This document shows positions 7,652 to 15,197 of a stretch of DNA of 64,000 nt, in pieces (position 1 is the stretch's first letter; every line of letters begins with the position of its first letter). This DNA comes from Bacillota bacterium. Its GTDB lineage: Bacteria; Bacillota; Sulfobacillia; Sulfobacillales; Sulfobacillaceae. A model generated the notes under the pieces. The model worked only from the letters and a program-made list of their open reading frames with translations, ran no database searches and was not told the origin of the DNA. The stretch is taken from contig JAJZXX010000176.1 in assembly GCA_021806205.1 (NCBI GenBank), positions 1 to 64,000 of the forward strand, written 5' to 3'. Made by a program: the position numbers and the translations under genes.

Positions 7652-9423
7652 TTAGCCAGCAGGCCTGGCAAGCGCGGCTTCAGGACATTCCCAGGCTGGA
7701 TGCATCGGCAATGATTCGAGCCAAGGCGCGACTCGATGACCTGACCAAACCCCGCGGCAGCCTGGGACGTCTGGAACCCCTTTTGGTTGACTTAGCAGGT
7801 ATGACCGGCCATGTCATACCCGCGATTAACAGCCCCATGACGCTCATTTTCGCGGCTGACCATGGCGTGGTGGAAGAGGGGGTTTCTCGCTATAGCCCGG
7901 ATGTGACCGAAGAAATGGCTGTTAACGTAGCCATGGGGAGTGCTGTCTCAAGCGTCCTGGCCCGCGGGGTGGGATCCGGGCTGTGGGTGGTGGACGTCGG
8001 CATCCGTCGCCGCGTGCGGCACCCGAGGGTTATCGTGCGAAAAGTGGCACCGGGCACCCAGAATATCGCACAAGGCGCGGCCATGAGCTCATTGCAACTG
8101 GATCAAGCTCTGATGGTCGGATGGTCGACGGCGGGTGAGGCGCTCGACCAGGGAGCGGACCTCATCGTGGTGGGCGAAATCGGGATTGCCAACACCACGG
8201 TGGCGTCGTGCATGGCGTCTCGACTTCTAGGACTATCAGCGGAGCGCGTGGCAGGGACGGGAACTGGGATTGATGACGCAACATTCCAGCGAAAGGTGGC
8301 AATCATCCAGACAGCCTTGGATCGGAATCAGACGAATTCAGACGATCCGCTCGATGTTTTGCATAAACTGGGTGGATTTGAAATTGCTGCGATGACAGGC
8401 GCAATCTGGAGATCTGCCTTGGGTGGGGTCCCCATTTTATTAGATGGGCTGGCGACGGCCGTGGCCGCGCTCATCGCAGTACGCATAGCCCCGAGGACCC
8501 ACCAGTACCTTATCCCCGGTCACGGCTCGCCCGAACCCGCCCATAGGCTTTTGTTGGCGGAGCTCGGTTTGGAGCCTCTCGTGAATTTGGATATGCGTTT
8601 AGGTGAAGCGACGGGCGCATTAATGGCACTGCCGCTCATCACCCAGGCGGTGCAGGCAATGGCGGAGACAGCGACCTTTTCGGATGCGCGCGTCACTAAT
8701 CCCCATAAGACGGGCAACGACTCGGATTCTCCCCTTGAGTCGGGGGAACCCGTTTCGCTTGGGTTTTCACCAAGAGAGAGAGCAGCGGTGTATAAAGTGA
8801 TTTCAGCACGGCGCGATATTCGGGTTTTTTTACCGGATCCGGTGCCCAGGGATATATTGGTGCGCATACTCAATGCCGGGCATCAGGGTCCGTCAGTGGG
8901 TTTTATGCAGCCCTGGAACTTCATGATTGTCCGCGATAGGGATATGCGTCAGCGTCTTCAGACACTGGTGGACCAAGAGCGGGTGAAAGCCGGGCAGCAC
9001 TATCCCGATGCCCGCCGCGACTATTATCTGCGGCTGAAAGTGGAAGGCTTGATGGATGCACCCATCACGCTCGTGGTCACCAATGATCCGACCCGTGGCG
9101 GCCCGCATGTGTTGGGGCGCAATACCATACCCGAAACCGACCTGATGTCGACCGCCTGTGCGATTGAAAACATGTGGTTAGCCGCCCGAGCCGAAGGTGT
9201 TGCGATGGGGTGGGTGAGCATGTTCCGTAAAGACGATGTGCGCAAGTTGCTGAAAATTCCTGTTGATGTCGATCCGCTGGCATTGCTCACCGTGGGATTT
9301 ACCCCACACTTTCCGGAAATCCCTGTACTAGAAAGGGTGGGGTGGCGCGAACGCTTGAACCTTGGATCTTTGGTTTTTGAAGAGCAGTGGGGAGTTCCGG
9401 CGGGATTTATGAAAGGAGACTGA
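7648..9423 (+). CDS. cobT-bluB: Fused nicotinate-nucleotide:DMB phosphoribosyltransferase and 5,6-dimethylbenzimidazole synthase
   Basis: The 591-aa protein joins two pathway-adjacent enzymes. Residues 1 to about 345 are CobT: DDLTKPRGSLGRLE, AADHGVVEEGVSRY, VVGEIGIANTTVASC and DMRLGEATGA with the expected catalytic glutamate at 320. After a linker (about 350-375) residues 380-591 are BluB, a nitroreductase-fold enzyme that turns FMNH2 and O2 into dimethylbenzimidazole: ARRDIRVFLPDPVP, GHQGPSVGFMQPWNF, and MGWVSMFRKDDVRKLL. The BluB product is the CobT substrate, so channelling is plausible. The GTG start overlaps the preceding stop (GTGA). The use of O2 implies an aerobic host. Confidence 0.95.
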   Translation: MISQQAWQARLQDIPRLDASAMIRAKARLDDLTKPRGSLGRLEPLLVDLAGMTGHVIPAINSPMTLIFAADHGVVEEGVSRYSPDVTEEMAVNVAMGSAVSSVLARGVGSGLWVVDVGIRRRVRHPRVIVRKVAPGTQNIAQGAAMSSLQLDQALMVGWSTAGEALDQGADLIVVGEIGIANTTVASCMASRLLGLSAERVAGTGTGIDDATFQRKVAIIQTALDRNQTNSDDPLDVLHKLGGFEIAAMTGAIWRSALGGVPILLDGLATAVAALIAVRIAPRTHQYLIPGHGSPEPAHRLLLAELGLEPLVNLDMRLGEATGALMALPLITQAVQAMAETATFSDARVTNPHKTGNDSDSPLESGEPVSLGFSPRERAAVYKVISARRDIRVFLPDPVPRDILVRILNAGHQGPSVGFMQPWNFMIVRDRDMRQRLQTLVDQERVKAGQHYPDARRDYYLRLKVEGLMDAPITLVVTNDPTRGGPHVLGRNTIPETDLMSTACAIENMWLAARAEGVAMGWVSMFRKDDVRKLLKIPVDVDPLALLTVGFTPHFPEIPVLERVGWRERLNLGSLVFEEQWGVPAGFMKGD

Positions 9424-9425
9424 CA

Positions 9426-9992
9426 GTGCGACTTTATACGCGTGGTGGGGATAAGGGTAAGACCAGCCTTATTGGAGGAAAAAGGCGTTATAAGAATGAT
9501 GCCCGGGTTCAGGCTTACGGATCAGTGGACGAGGCCGGGGCATTTGTCGGGCTAGCCACTGTTTATGCGGAGCAGGCAGGGTATGAGGACATGGTGACCG
9601 TGTTGTGCGAGGTTTCGCAAGTGCTGTGGGACGTCGGCGCCGATTTGGCGGTCGCGCCTTCCCAACAGGACTACCCCTTCAAAACCTCTTCACAGGCGGC
9701 GCCCTTATTGGAACCGATTATTGATCGCTATATGGCGGAAACCGAGAAAATTCAAAAGTTTGTGCTGCGCGGCGGGAGTCTGTGTGGCGCGCATCTACAC
9801 GCTGCCTGTACGATAGTGCGGCGGGCCGAGCGCCACGTCGTCGGTCTCATGCAAATCGAGCCGATTCATGAGCCGGCCCTCCAATATCTTAACCGGTTAT
9901 CCGACTTGTTGTTCGTCATGGCGCGCGCTGCCAATGCCAGAAGCCATCGGGATGACGTCACCTATCGCAACAGTCCCGACGTTTTCCGCTAG
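9426..9992 (+). CDS. pduO: PduO-type ATP:cob(I)alamin adenosyltransferase
   Basis: It adenosylates cob(I)alamin using ATP. The N-terminal RLYTRGGDKGKTSLIGGKR is the ATP-binding signature of the PduO/MMAB family. VQAYGSVDEAGAFVG and later CTIVRRAERHVV and YLNRLSDLLFVMARAAN are also canonical. I use GTG 9426, preceded by AAAGGAG; the ORF-track start at 9387 is inside bluB. Length is 188 aa. It is the last gene of the cob operon, followed by a hairpin shared with the convergent btuF. Confidence 0.95.
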   Translation: MRLYTRGGDKGKTSLIGGKRRYKNDARVQAYGSVDEAGAFVGLATVYAEQAGYEDMVTVLCEVSQVLWDVGADLAVAPSQQDYPFKTSSQAAPLLEPIIDRYMAETEKIQKFVLRGGSLCGAHLHAACTIVRRAERHVVGLMQIEPIHEPALQYLNRLSDLLFVMARAANARSHRDDVTYRNSPDVFR

Positions 9993-10010
9993 CACCGGGA
10001 TCGCGATCAG

Positions 10011-10044
10011 GACGGCCCTTTAGCCCAAAGGGAATCGGACCGTC
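10011..10044. terminator. Hairpin between convergent pduO and btuF
   Basis: CCCTTT-agccc-AAAGGG forms a 6-bp stem (10016-10032), extended by GACGG at 10011 pairing with CCGTC at 10040 across a 7-nt bulge. There is no long T-run on either side, so termination is plausible but not certain. It lies in the 67-nt gap between two converging operons. Confidence 0.5.
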
Positions 10045-10059
10045 GTGGCTTTACGTCAA

Positions 10060-10995
10060 CTACGGCTTTAGCTTTAAATGAGGGTGGAGTAGAGTGACCA
10101 ATTCTTCCAAGCCCAGCACGACCGCCGGAGAAGGCTCGTTCACGTACGAGGGGTGAGGGACAGCGTACACCCGGCCTTGCTTGACTGCGCGAATTGATGA
10201 AAATCCCGCTAGATGGTCGACTTGAAAGACCGTGGCGCCGGCGCGCGCATCGGAGAGAATGATGGAGGGATTCGCCTTGACCGCCTGTTCTGCCGTGACA
10301 TCGGGATACGGCTTGGCCGACAGACGCGCCCCGACATTGGTTGCGCCGGCTAGCGAGATAAGGGAATTGAGAAACGTATGGGGACCGACCGTGTATAGCC
10401 CGCCCAAATCATAAAAGACTGTCGGCCGGGATTTGGTCCGGCTGACCGCCTTTTGAATCCGTTGGATGCGTTGTTTCATGTGGGCGACTAAGGATCGCGC
10501 TTGGACGTTTTTCCCGGTGGCGCGGCCGACCAACCGGATGTCGCGATAAATGCCGTTTATGGAGTTGGGCTGAAGCACCAGAACGGGGATGTGAAAGCGT
10601 GCTAGTGCCGAAAGGCCGGTAATTCCGCCTGTGGCAATGACGAGATTCGGCTTGGCGGCGACAATTTCCTCGATGTTGATGCCAGGAATAGAAGGCCCGA
10701 TATCGGGGATCCCGCGAAGCTGATGTTGCCAAGGCTTAGGCGTATACTGGAAGGTGGCCTTGTCGGTTCCCACCAATTCAGACTTAAGACCCAAGTCCAA
10801 AGCGATTTCGGCATTACTCGGCTGTAACGTGACTATCCGGGTTGCCGGTTTCTTCAAGGTAATCGTGTGATGGGCATCGTCGGTGAGACGAATGGCTGTA
10901 GCGTGGTGAGACGCGCTGGACACACTGTTTCCACATCCGGCTAAAAGGCTTGATGCGATCATCAGGCTCGTCATGAGGGTGAGCCGCTTGAACAT
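10060..10995 (-). CDS. btuF: Cobalamin/corrinoid ABC transporter substrate-binding lipoprotein
   Basis: This is an extracytoplasmic class III binding protein. A signal peptide with lipobox LLAGC (Cys21) is followed by RIVTLQPSNAEIALDLGL, IPGINIEEIVAAKPNLVIATGG and PYPDVTAEQAVKANPSIIL, as in BtuF/FhuD-like proteins. The start is ATG 10995, with AGAAGG 6 nt upstream; the ORF-track extension to 11043 crosses the ribosome binding site. Substrate assignment to B12 rests on the cobalamin riboswitch directly upstream and on the neighbouring cob operon. No permease or ATPase gene follows in the window. Length is 311 aa. Confidence 0.88.
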   Translation of the reverse strand: MFKRLTLMTSLMIASSLLAGCGNSVSSASHHATAIRLTDDAHHTITLKKPATRIVTLQPSNAEIALDLGLKSELVGTDKATFQYTPKPWQHQLRGIPDIGPSIPGINIEEIVAAKPNLVIATGGITGLSALARFHIPVLVLQPNSINGIYRDIRLVGRATGKNVQARSLVAHMKQRIQRIQKAVSRTKSRPTVFYDLGGLYTVGPHTFLNSLISLAGATNVGARLSAKPYPDVTAEQAVKANPSIILSDARAGATVFQVDHLAGFSSIRAVKQGRVYAVPHPSYVNEPSPAVVLGLEELVTLLHPHLKLKP

Positions 10996-11043
10996 AGTCA
11001 TCCTTCTCTCCAGAAAAGTTGAACCTGACGCGAGAAGGGCCAC

Positions 11044-11066
11044 ACAAAAAACAGGCGGCGCCTGAC
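11044..11066 (-). terminator. Rho-independent terminator of the btuF riboswitch
   Basis: Read on the minus strand, the stem CAGGCG-CC-GCCTG is followed directly by TTTTTT, about 45 nt downstream of the B12 box and ahead of the btuF ribosome binding site. It is the OFF-state terminator of the expression platform. The upstream GCGAGCCTGCGGG segment could form a competing anti-terminator with it. Confidence 0.8.
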
Positions 11067-11089
11067 AACCCGCAGGCTCGCCCGAATTT

Positions 11090-11233
11090 TTGCAGGTAGG
11101 TCTCCTGGCTCTCGGATCATCGCGTACGACCAGCCTTCCAACAGATGTTGTGGCGGATCTGCTCCCCTAACACAGTGGCGGGTGCCGCTCAGGACTTTCA
11201 CCTGATTCCCTGTTATGCACCGGCAATTCGGTT
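11090..11233 (-). promoter_or_regulatory. Cobalamin riboswitch upstream of btuF
   Basis: On the minus strand the leader reads GCCGGTGCATAACAGGGAAT, then CAGGTGAAAGTCCTGAGCGG, CACCCGCCACTGTG and the B12 box GCCAGGAGACCTACCTG. This is the same architecture as the riboswitch at 1752-1875 but on the other strand. With the terminator at 11044-11066 it makes a transcription-attenuating switch for a corrinoid-uptake lipoprotein. Confidence 0.95.
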
Positions 11234-11239
11234 GTCTCG

Positions 11240-11268
11240 AGTGTATCCATTCGGGGAGCGGAAAACAA
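11240..11268 (-). promoter_or_regulatory. Promoter of btuF leader
   Basis: On the minus strand TTGTTT (11268-11263), a 17-nt spacer and TACACT (11245-11240) give a plausible sigma-A promoter, with transcription starting near 11233 immediately before the riboswitch. Confidence 0.55.
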
Positions 11269-11536
11269 TTCCCAGCGTATTGTTGTCGCCAACTCAGACC
11301 GCGAAACGAAGGCTGGAGGATGGTTTGTGGGGTGAATCCTCTCGATTCGGGGGGCGCTCGTGCCCCTAAAGGAGTTCCATAGTGAGAATCCCAAGCGGAG
11401 TACTTGTATCCAGCTCATGCTGAGCGATCCGCGTAGTACAACATCAAACCTGTTTAGATATTTTTTCGTCCCTCGGTCAAGAACCGTCCCGGTCAACACG
11501 CCGGGGCAGACCTTGTTTCAGACCGGAACCGTTGGC

Positions 11537-11869
11537 TTACCCGATTGCATGACGATGCGGGAATGCCCGGAGTGCGGTCAACCGTTCTCGCGTTTTTTTG
11601 ACACACTGGGTCCAGACATCACGACCATCTTTCATAACCTGATGTCGGGCCCGGATGAGGTCTTGCGCTTTCTGCACCGCATCTTTGGCATAGCGCAAGG
11701 GTCACGTAGTTTCGCTGGCACAATGTCGTTCCAAGGCCCCCACATCCACAGGCCCCTCCACCAAGCGTTGAAAGGCAACCCGCACGCTGAACCCATATTT
11801 GTGCATCAGGCGGCGCAACACCTGTCCTGATCGGGCCTCGAGCAAGACCCCAAGAATCGTGGTTTCATT
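11537..11869 (-). pseudogene. tnpB: tnpB fragment of the IS607-type remnant
   Basis: Directly behind the recombinase stop, the minus strand reads ETTILGVLLEARSGQVLRRL and then YGFSVRVAFQRLVEG. This is interrupted by an in-frame TGA after HCASETT (near 11702), continues PLRYAKDAVQKAQDLIRARH and ends at TAA after RHAIG. This looks like the N-terminal 110 residues of an IS607-associated TnpB; the RuvC domain is gone. No proper start codon is present in this frame. The plus-strand ORF 11360-11830 is its antisense shadow. The assignment to tnpB rests on position and general resemblance, so it is moderate. Confidence 0.55.
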
Positions 11870-12515
11870 CCGGGGCTCCTTCCTCCGCCAAGGTGGCCAG
11901 CGCTTGACGCACGGTCGCGGCCATCTTTTGCCCTCCGCGTTTCCCATAAATTTGTGCGGAGAGCGAGGTCGTGATTGCGATCAAGTCGTCCGCCAGTTCT
12001 TGTGGATCATCCTTTGGGGATTGATCCATGACGACCACGCGCACACCGAAGGCGTGCAGAAAAGTTTCGAGATAGTCCAAGCCGAGCCGGGCTAATCGGT
12101 CACGCGATTCGACCACCACCAGGCTGGCCTGGCGCTCGTGGGCCAGATCAAGCAGTTGATGCAAACCCTGGCGCTTTTCGTTCAACCCGCTGGCGACATC
12201 GGTCAGGGCGGCGACGACCGTCCAGGGTTGGACCGCCGCGAATGCCGTCAACCGGCCCAATTGGCGCTCCAAGTTCCCCGATTCTTGCTGCTTTTTTGTA
12301 GAAACCCGCGCATAAAGAATACACCGGGTGTCCAGTGCGGGATTCTGCACATCCTCGTGCATCAGGGCGTGTAAGTCCGCCACCCGATAGCGGCGATGAT
12401 TCGTCAACGTGCGTACCGGAATCAACCGTCCCTCACGTTCCCATTTCCGGAGCCCTTCGATACTCATCCCGAGCATCTTCGCGGCTTTGCCAATGCTGAC
12501 AAACTGCTCGTCCAT
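11865..12515 (-). CDS. tnpA: IS607-family transposase (serine recombinase)
   Basis: Residues 5-50 form a MerR-type helix-turn-helix (SIGKAAKMLGMSIEGLRKWE) and residues 65-215 a small serine recombinase domain. The catalytic serine is at 72 in LYARVSTKKQQ, and VVESRDRLARLGLDYLE follows as usual. This HTH-first order is the IS607 signature. At 216 aa the gene looks complete, with ATG 12515. It would cut and join DNA as a serine-linked synaptic complex with little target specificity. Its tnpB partner downstream is a truncated relic. Confidence 0.93.
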   Translation of the reverse strand: MDEQFVSIGKAAKMLGMSIEGLRKWEREGRLIPVRTLTNHRRYRVADLHALMHEDVQNPALDTRCILYARVSTKKQQESGNLERQLGRLTAFAAVQPWTVVAALTDVASGLNEKRQGLHQLLDLAHERQASLVVVESRDRLARLGLDYLETFLHAFGVRVVVMDQSPKDDPQELADDLIAITTSLSAQIYGKRGGQKMAATVRQALATLAEEGAPE

Positions 12516-12579
12516 TGTTTTATCACCGAAATAGATTATACAATGGTCTAAGGCCTAATTCTAGATTTATCGCAAGTAC

Positions 12580-12615
12580 TGAACCACTCCCCCCGGACTA
12601 TGGTCCGGGGGGTTC
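12580..12615 (-). other. Right-end hairpin, probable 3' end of the TnpB guide (omega) RNA
   Basis: On the minus strand GAACCCCCCGGAC-cata-GTCCGGGGGG, then AGTGGTTCA, forms a 10-bp perfect stem starting 7 nt after the tnpB stop. TnpB guide RNAs span the tnpB 3' end and the element right end, and the flanking DNA supplies the guide. The guide here would start at 12579 on the minus strand with GTACTTGCGATAAATCTAGA. The hairpin is seen; its role as guide-RNA scaffold is inference from the family. Confidence 0.55.
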
Positions 12616-12621
12616 TAAAAC

Positions 12622-14256
12622 CTATACCTTCGCCCTCTCAGCGGCTCTCGCTTTCGCTTGCGCGAAAGGTACACCATCCGCAGCCTTAGGATCCGGCAGG
12701 GTTTCTTTCTCGGACGACCCGCTCTGACTCGGGCCGCTCGGATAGCGGCCAAAGGATGAGGGCATCCGCCCTCGACTTGCAGGTTGGTTGTGAGTCGCCT
12801 GTTGCCAAGCCGTCCGCAGGAGCGGTTCCGCACCTGGCCAAGACACGGACGCCTTGGCGACTTGGAGGGCATCATCTTCGACAAAGCGGGCCAGATACGC
12901 ACTGAAGAGATCGCGCTGCATCGTCACGCCACAGTCACAGGTGTGGACACGCTCCGACAGCCGCTTCTTGTGCTTTTGGCCACAGAAACAAACTTGGGAT
13001 AACGCCGTGGTTCGGGTGTTGAATTCGATCACACCCCCGCCAGCTCTTTCAGCCTTGCGGGAGAGGATGGTCAAAAACAACTTGGGTGCCCGAACCGCGA
13101 TGGATTGCCCATACCGCTTTTGAAACGCTTTGTAGCTTAATTTCTCCGTTTTGATGAACATCCCGTGCGCGATCACGTGGTTGGCGAGTTGACCATGCCA
13201 TGTTTTTCGATGCGCCGCTTCGCGCCGATAGAGTTCGGCCAGGCGGGCTTCCGTCTGGCGCTGATGCCGACTGCTTTGGGTCGGGTGTTTCCCTGGGATC
13301 GCGCAGCCCTGATCGTCGTAGCAATCCGGGTTATTCGCTCGACGCTGCCGATCCAGATGCCGTTGCAACTGTCGGATGTGGGCGTGGTCCCGAACGACCT
13401 CGGCTGCAAACTGTCGGAGTTCCGCTTGCGTTTCTCCAACGATGGCGATCGTGGAGGGGCCGATGTCCAACGCCTGGACTTCCGACCCGTAGGGATGACG
13501 AAATGGTCCCGTATTCGGGTCGATTTTTCGCAGCGGGACGCCCTCGCACACCAGTTGGGCGAACCAGAGACATCTGCCTTTGATCGTGCGCCGCACGAGC
13601 CGAACATATTTAATACGCTGGGACAATCCATAGGCGATGACCGGATCTTTATCCGCCCCTTTGACCATCGGCAAGACGACAGATCCCCAGTGCAAAGCCC
13701 TCTCGCGCCATCGCAGACCTGCCGCATGGGATTTTCCTTCGAGACTCCCGATCTGGTGGAGACCGCGGCGGCCCTTGAAGCGCACCTGATGCGCTCTCCC
13801 CAAGGCGAGACGATTCACGGCACCGAATGCCCGTCGGGTGAGTGTTTGCCCAATAACGGCATCCACGTGGTCGCCAATCCATGAAGCATGGATCGTGGTG
13901 GCATAACGGGATAAGGCCGATTCGGTGAATCCCACGGCTTGCCGCGCTTTCGCACAAGCGGCTACTCGCGCTTGTTATTGGGCTCTTTGCTGCGCAGAAT
14001 CTGTCGCACCGCGTGGCAATTTCCGTGCCGCTTGATAGGCGCGGGATTGTTGCAGCAAGCGCAGGCGACGGAGCGCTTCTCCCAAGAGGGCGTTGTACCA
14101 TTGGCGCGCCGCTTCAAATCGCGTGAGCAAGATCGTCTCTTGCGCCGTCGTGACGCGCAAGGGCACTTCGCAGATAAAGGAGGGTGTGGTCGCGTGGCCG
14201 TGTTTAGACCGACTTTTGGTTTTCGATGTACTGTTTGATGACGGCAAGCGGGGCAC
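12622..14256 (-). pseudogene. tnpB: TnpB (OrfB) RNA-guided nuclease with an in-frame stop
   Basis: The ORF track splits this gene in two (14256-13975 and 13935-12622), but both pieces share one frame and are separated only by a TAA at 13977-13975. The N-terminal piece ends ARKLPRGATDSAQQRAQ and the frame resumes with QARVAACAKARQAVG. The second piece carries RuvC-I ALDIGPSTIAIVG, RuvC-II KTEKLSYKAFQ, a zinc-finger-like CFCG...CDCG pair and RuvC-III MQRDLFSAYLA. The first knuckle is CxC rather than the usual CxxC. All catalytic acidic residues remain. The true start is probably about 14170, since the segment overlapping tnpA is not TnpB-like. One point mutation would explain the loss. Confidence 0.85.
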
Positions 14257-14596
14257 CCCCTACGGTCGAGACACAATAGGAATTCGTCCACACACTCGGC
14301 AACCGGCTTTTGAGCCACGGAAATTCTTGCCGCAAGAGCCGTGACGAACGGCCTTTGAGCTGTTTCACCAATTTGTGGATACCATATTGGGGGTCGACTT
14401 CGACGCGCAAATGCACATGATCCGGCATCACTTCCATCTCAATCACCTCGGCACCGCGTTCTTGGGCGACCTGGCGAATGATGTCCTTCAAGCGTTCATC
14501 CACTCCGCGTACTAAGACGCGCCGCCGATACTTCGGACACCAGACGATGTGATATTTACAGGAATATACAACGTTGTGATTGGATTTATAATCCAT
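14204..14596 (-). CDS. tnpA: IS200/IS605-family Y1 HUH transposase
   Basis: This is a complete 130-aa single-strand DNA transposase. The HUH motif is DHVHL (H60, H62) and the catalytic tyrosine is Y123 in VIKQYIENQ. The N-terminal YSCKYHIVWCPKYRRRVL is characteristic. It would excise and insert single-stranded DNA via end hairpins without target duplication. It looks intact while the downstream tnpB is broken, so the element could still move. Confidence 0.95.
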   Translation of the reverse strand: MDYKSNHNVVYSCKYHIVWCPKYRRRVLVRGVDERLKDIIRQVAQERGAEVIEMEVMPDHVHLRVEVDPQYGIHKLVKQLKGRSSRLLRQEFPWLKSRLPSVWTNSYCVSTVGGAPLAVIKQYIENQKSV

Positions 14597-14645
14597 AGAT
14601 TTATTCTATACCACAAGGCTGTCTAATGCAAAACCCTTAACACTG

Positions 14646-14663
14646 TTGGCCCTAACGGGCCAA
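14646..14663. repeat. Left-end hairpin of the IS200/IS605-type element
   Basis: A perfect inverted repeat TTGGCCC-taac-GGGCCAA lies 50 nt upstream of tnpA. Subterminal hairpins of this kind are the recognition structures of Y1 transposases. Position and shape fit; the foot structure was not tested. Confidence 0.5.
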
Positions 14664-14727
14664 TGGGCTTATATCCCCACGCCTAAAGTCGGGTGCCGCT
14701 GCGGAACTCCCACAGGGGAGGGCTTTA

Positions 14728-15136
14728 CGCCCAAATTTGGTAATAACCTCCGTCCCCGGCAAGTTCTTTGCGGGATTTATGGTGGAACGATTGGGGTGAA
14801 AGCTCGCGGCTTTGGCCGCCCTGGCCTTCCCTTATGCGCGATCTGCCGGGTCTTTGCTGTTGGTGGGGATGATTATGGCGTTTTTGGCATCGGGGTAGAC
14901 CCTGCGATTAAGGTTTACGCGGCGGAACAATATCCAACTGCTATCCGGGGAATGGGTGTAGGCTTGGCGGAAGGCGGGGCGCTAGCTCCCTACATCATGG
15001 CGAGTCCCTGGGGGCACGGCGATGCTTTGTCTTCGCGGCGGTGTTTGGGGCTTTGGCAACCGCATTGTGGGGCATAGAGACTCGAAACCCGGAAACTGGA
15101 GGCTTGGGAGCAAAAGTCGCAGAGCGGAAATGCTGA
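14728..15136 (+). pseudogene. C-terminal relic of an MFS transporter
   Basis: Three pieces in different frames line up with the end of a sugar/metabolite MFS permease. First NLVITSVPGKFFAGFMVERLG, then TGA where an Arg codon (CGA) is expected, then KLAALAALAFPYARSAG to MAFLASG and TAG. Next, after a frameshift, VYAAEQYPTAIRGMGVGL. Last, after another shift, FVFAAVFGALATALWGIETR to KVAERKC and a stop at 15136. The 5' part of the gene is absent; its loss coincides with the insertion-element junction at about 14727. The ORF-track entry 14646-15077 is an accidental frame through it. Confidence 0.75.
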
Positions 15137-15197
15137 TCGAATTAGCGATAGATTGGTATGATGTAAGTAGTGTGTACTGCTAGTGAAGGAGACTTAC

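Larger units (their letters stand above)
11333..12560 (-). mobile_element. IS607-type element remnant
   Basis: This remnant holds an intact MerR-HTH/serine-recombinase transposase gene (11865-12515) and a 3'-deleted tnpB with an internal stop (11537-11869). The proposed right end on the minus strand has two hairpins, GGGGC-acgagc-GCCCC and GAATC-gagag-GATTC, ending in GATTCA at 11333. Boundaries are inferred: I did not find direct repeats, which IS607 elements generally do not make. The element abuts the IS200/IS605-type element on its left-end side. Confidence 0.6.
12580..14727 (-). mobile_element. IS200/IS605-type element (Y1 tnpA + tnpB)
   Basis: The minus strand carries tnpA (Y1 HUH transposase), overlapping by about 50 nt the start of tnpB in the same orientation. 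The right end holds a 10-bp perfect hairpin (12589-12612) followed by GTGGTTCA ending at 12580. The left end contains the hairpin TTGGCCC-taac-GGGCCAA (14646-14663) and further structured DNA (CTCCC-acag-GGGAG, GGGC-tttac-GCCC) up to about 14727, where relic MFS coding sequence begins. The left boundary is inferred from that junction. Confidence 0.7.

Noticed and set aside
11360-11830. 156-aa plus-strand ORF
   Set aside because: It is antisense to the tnpB relic and has no recognisable domain or ribosome binding site.
13165-13884. 239-aa plus-strand ORF
   Set aside because: Shadow of tnpB on the other strand; the RuvC and zinc-finger motifs lie in the minus-strand frame.
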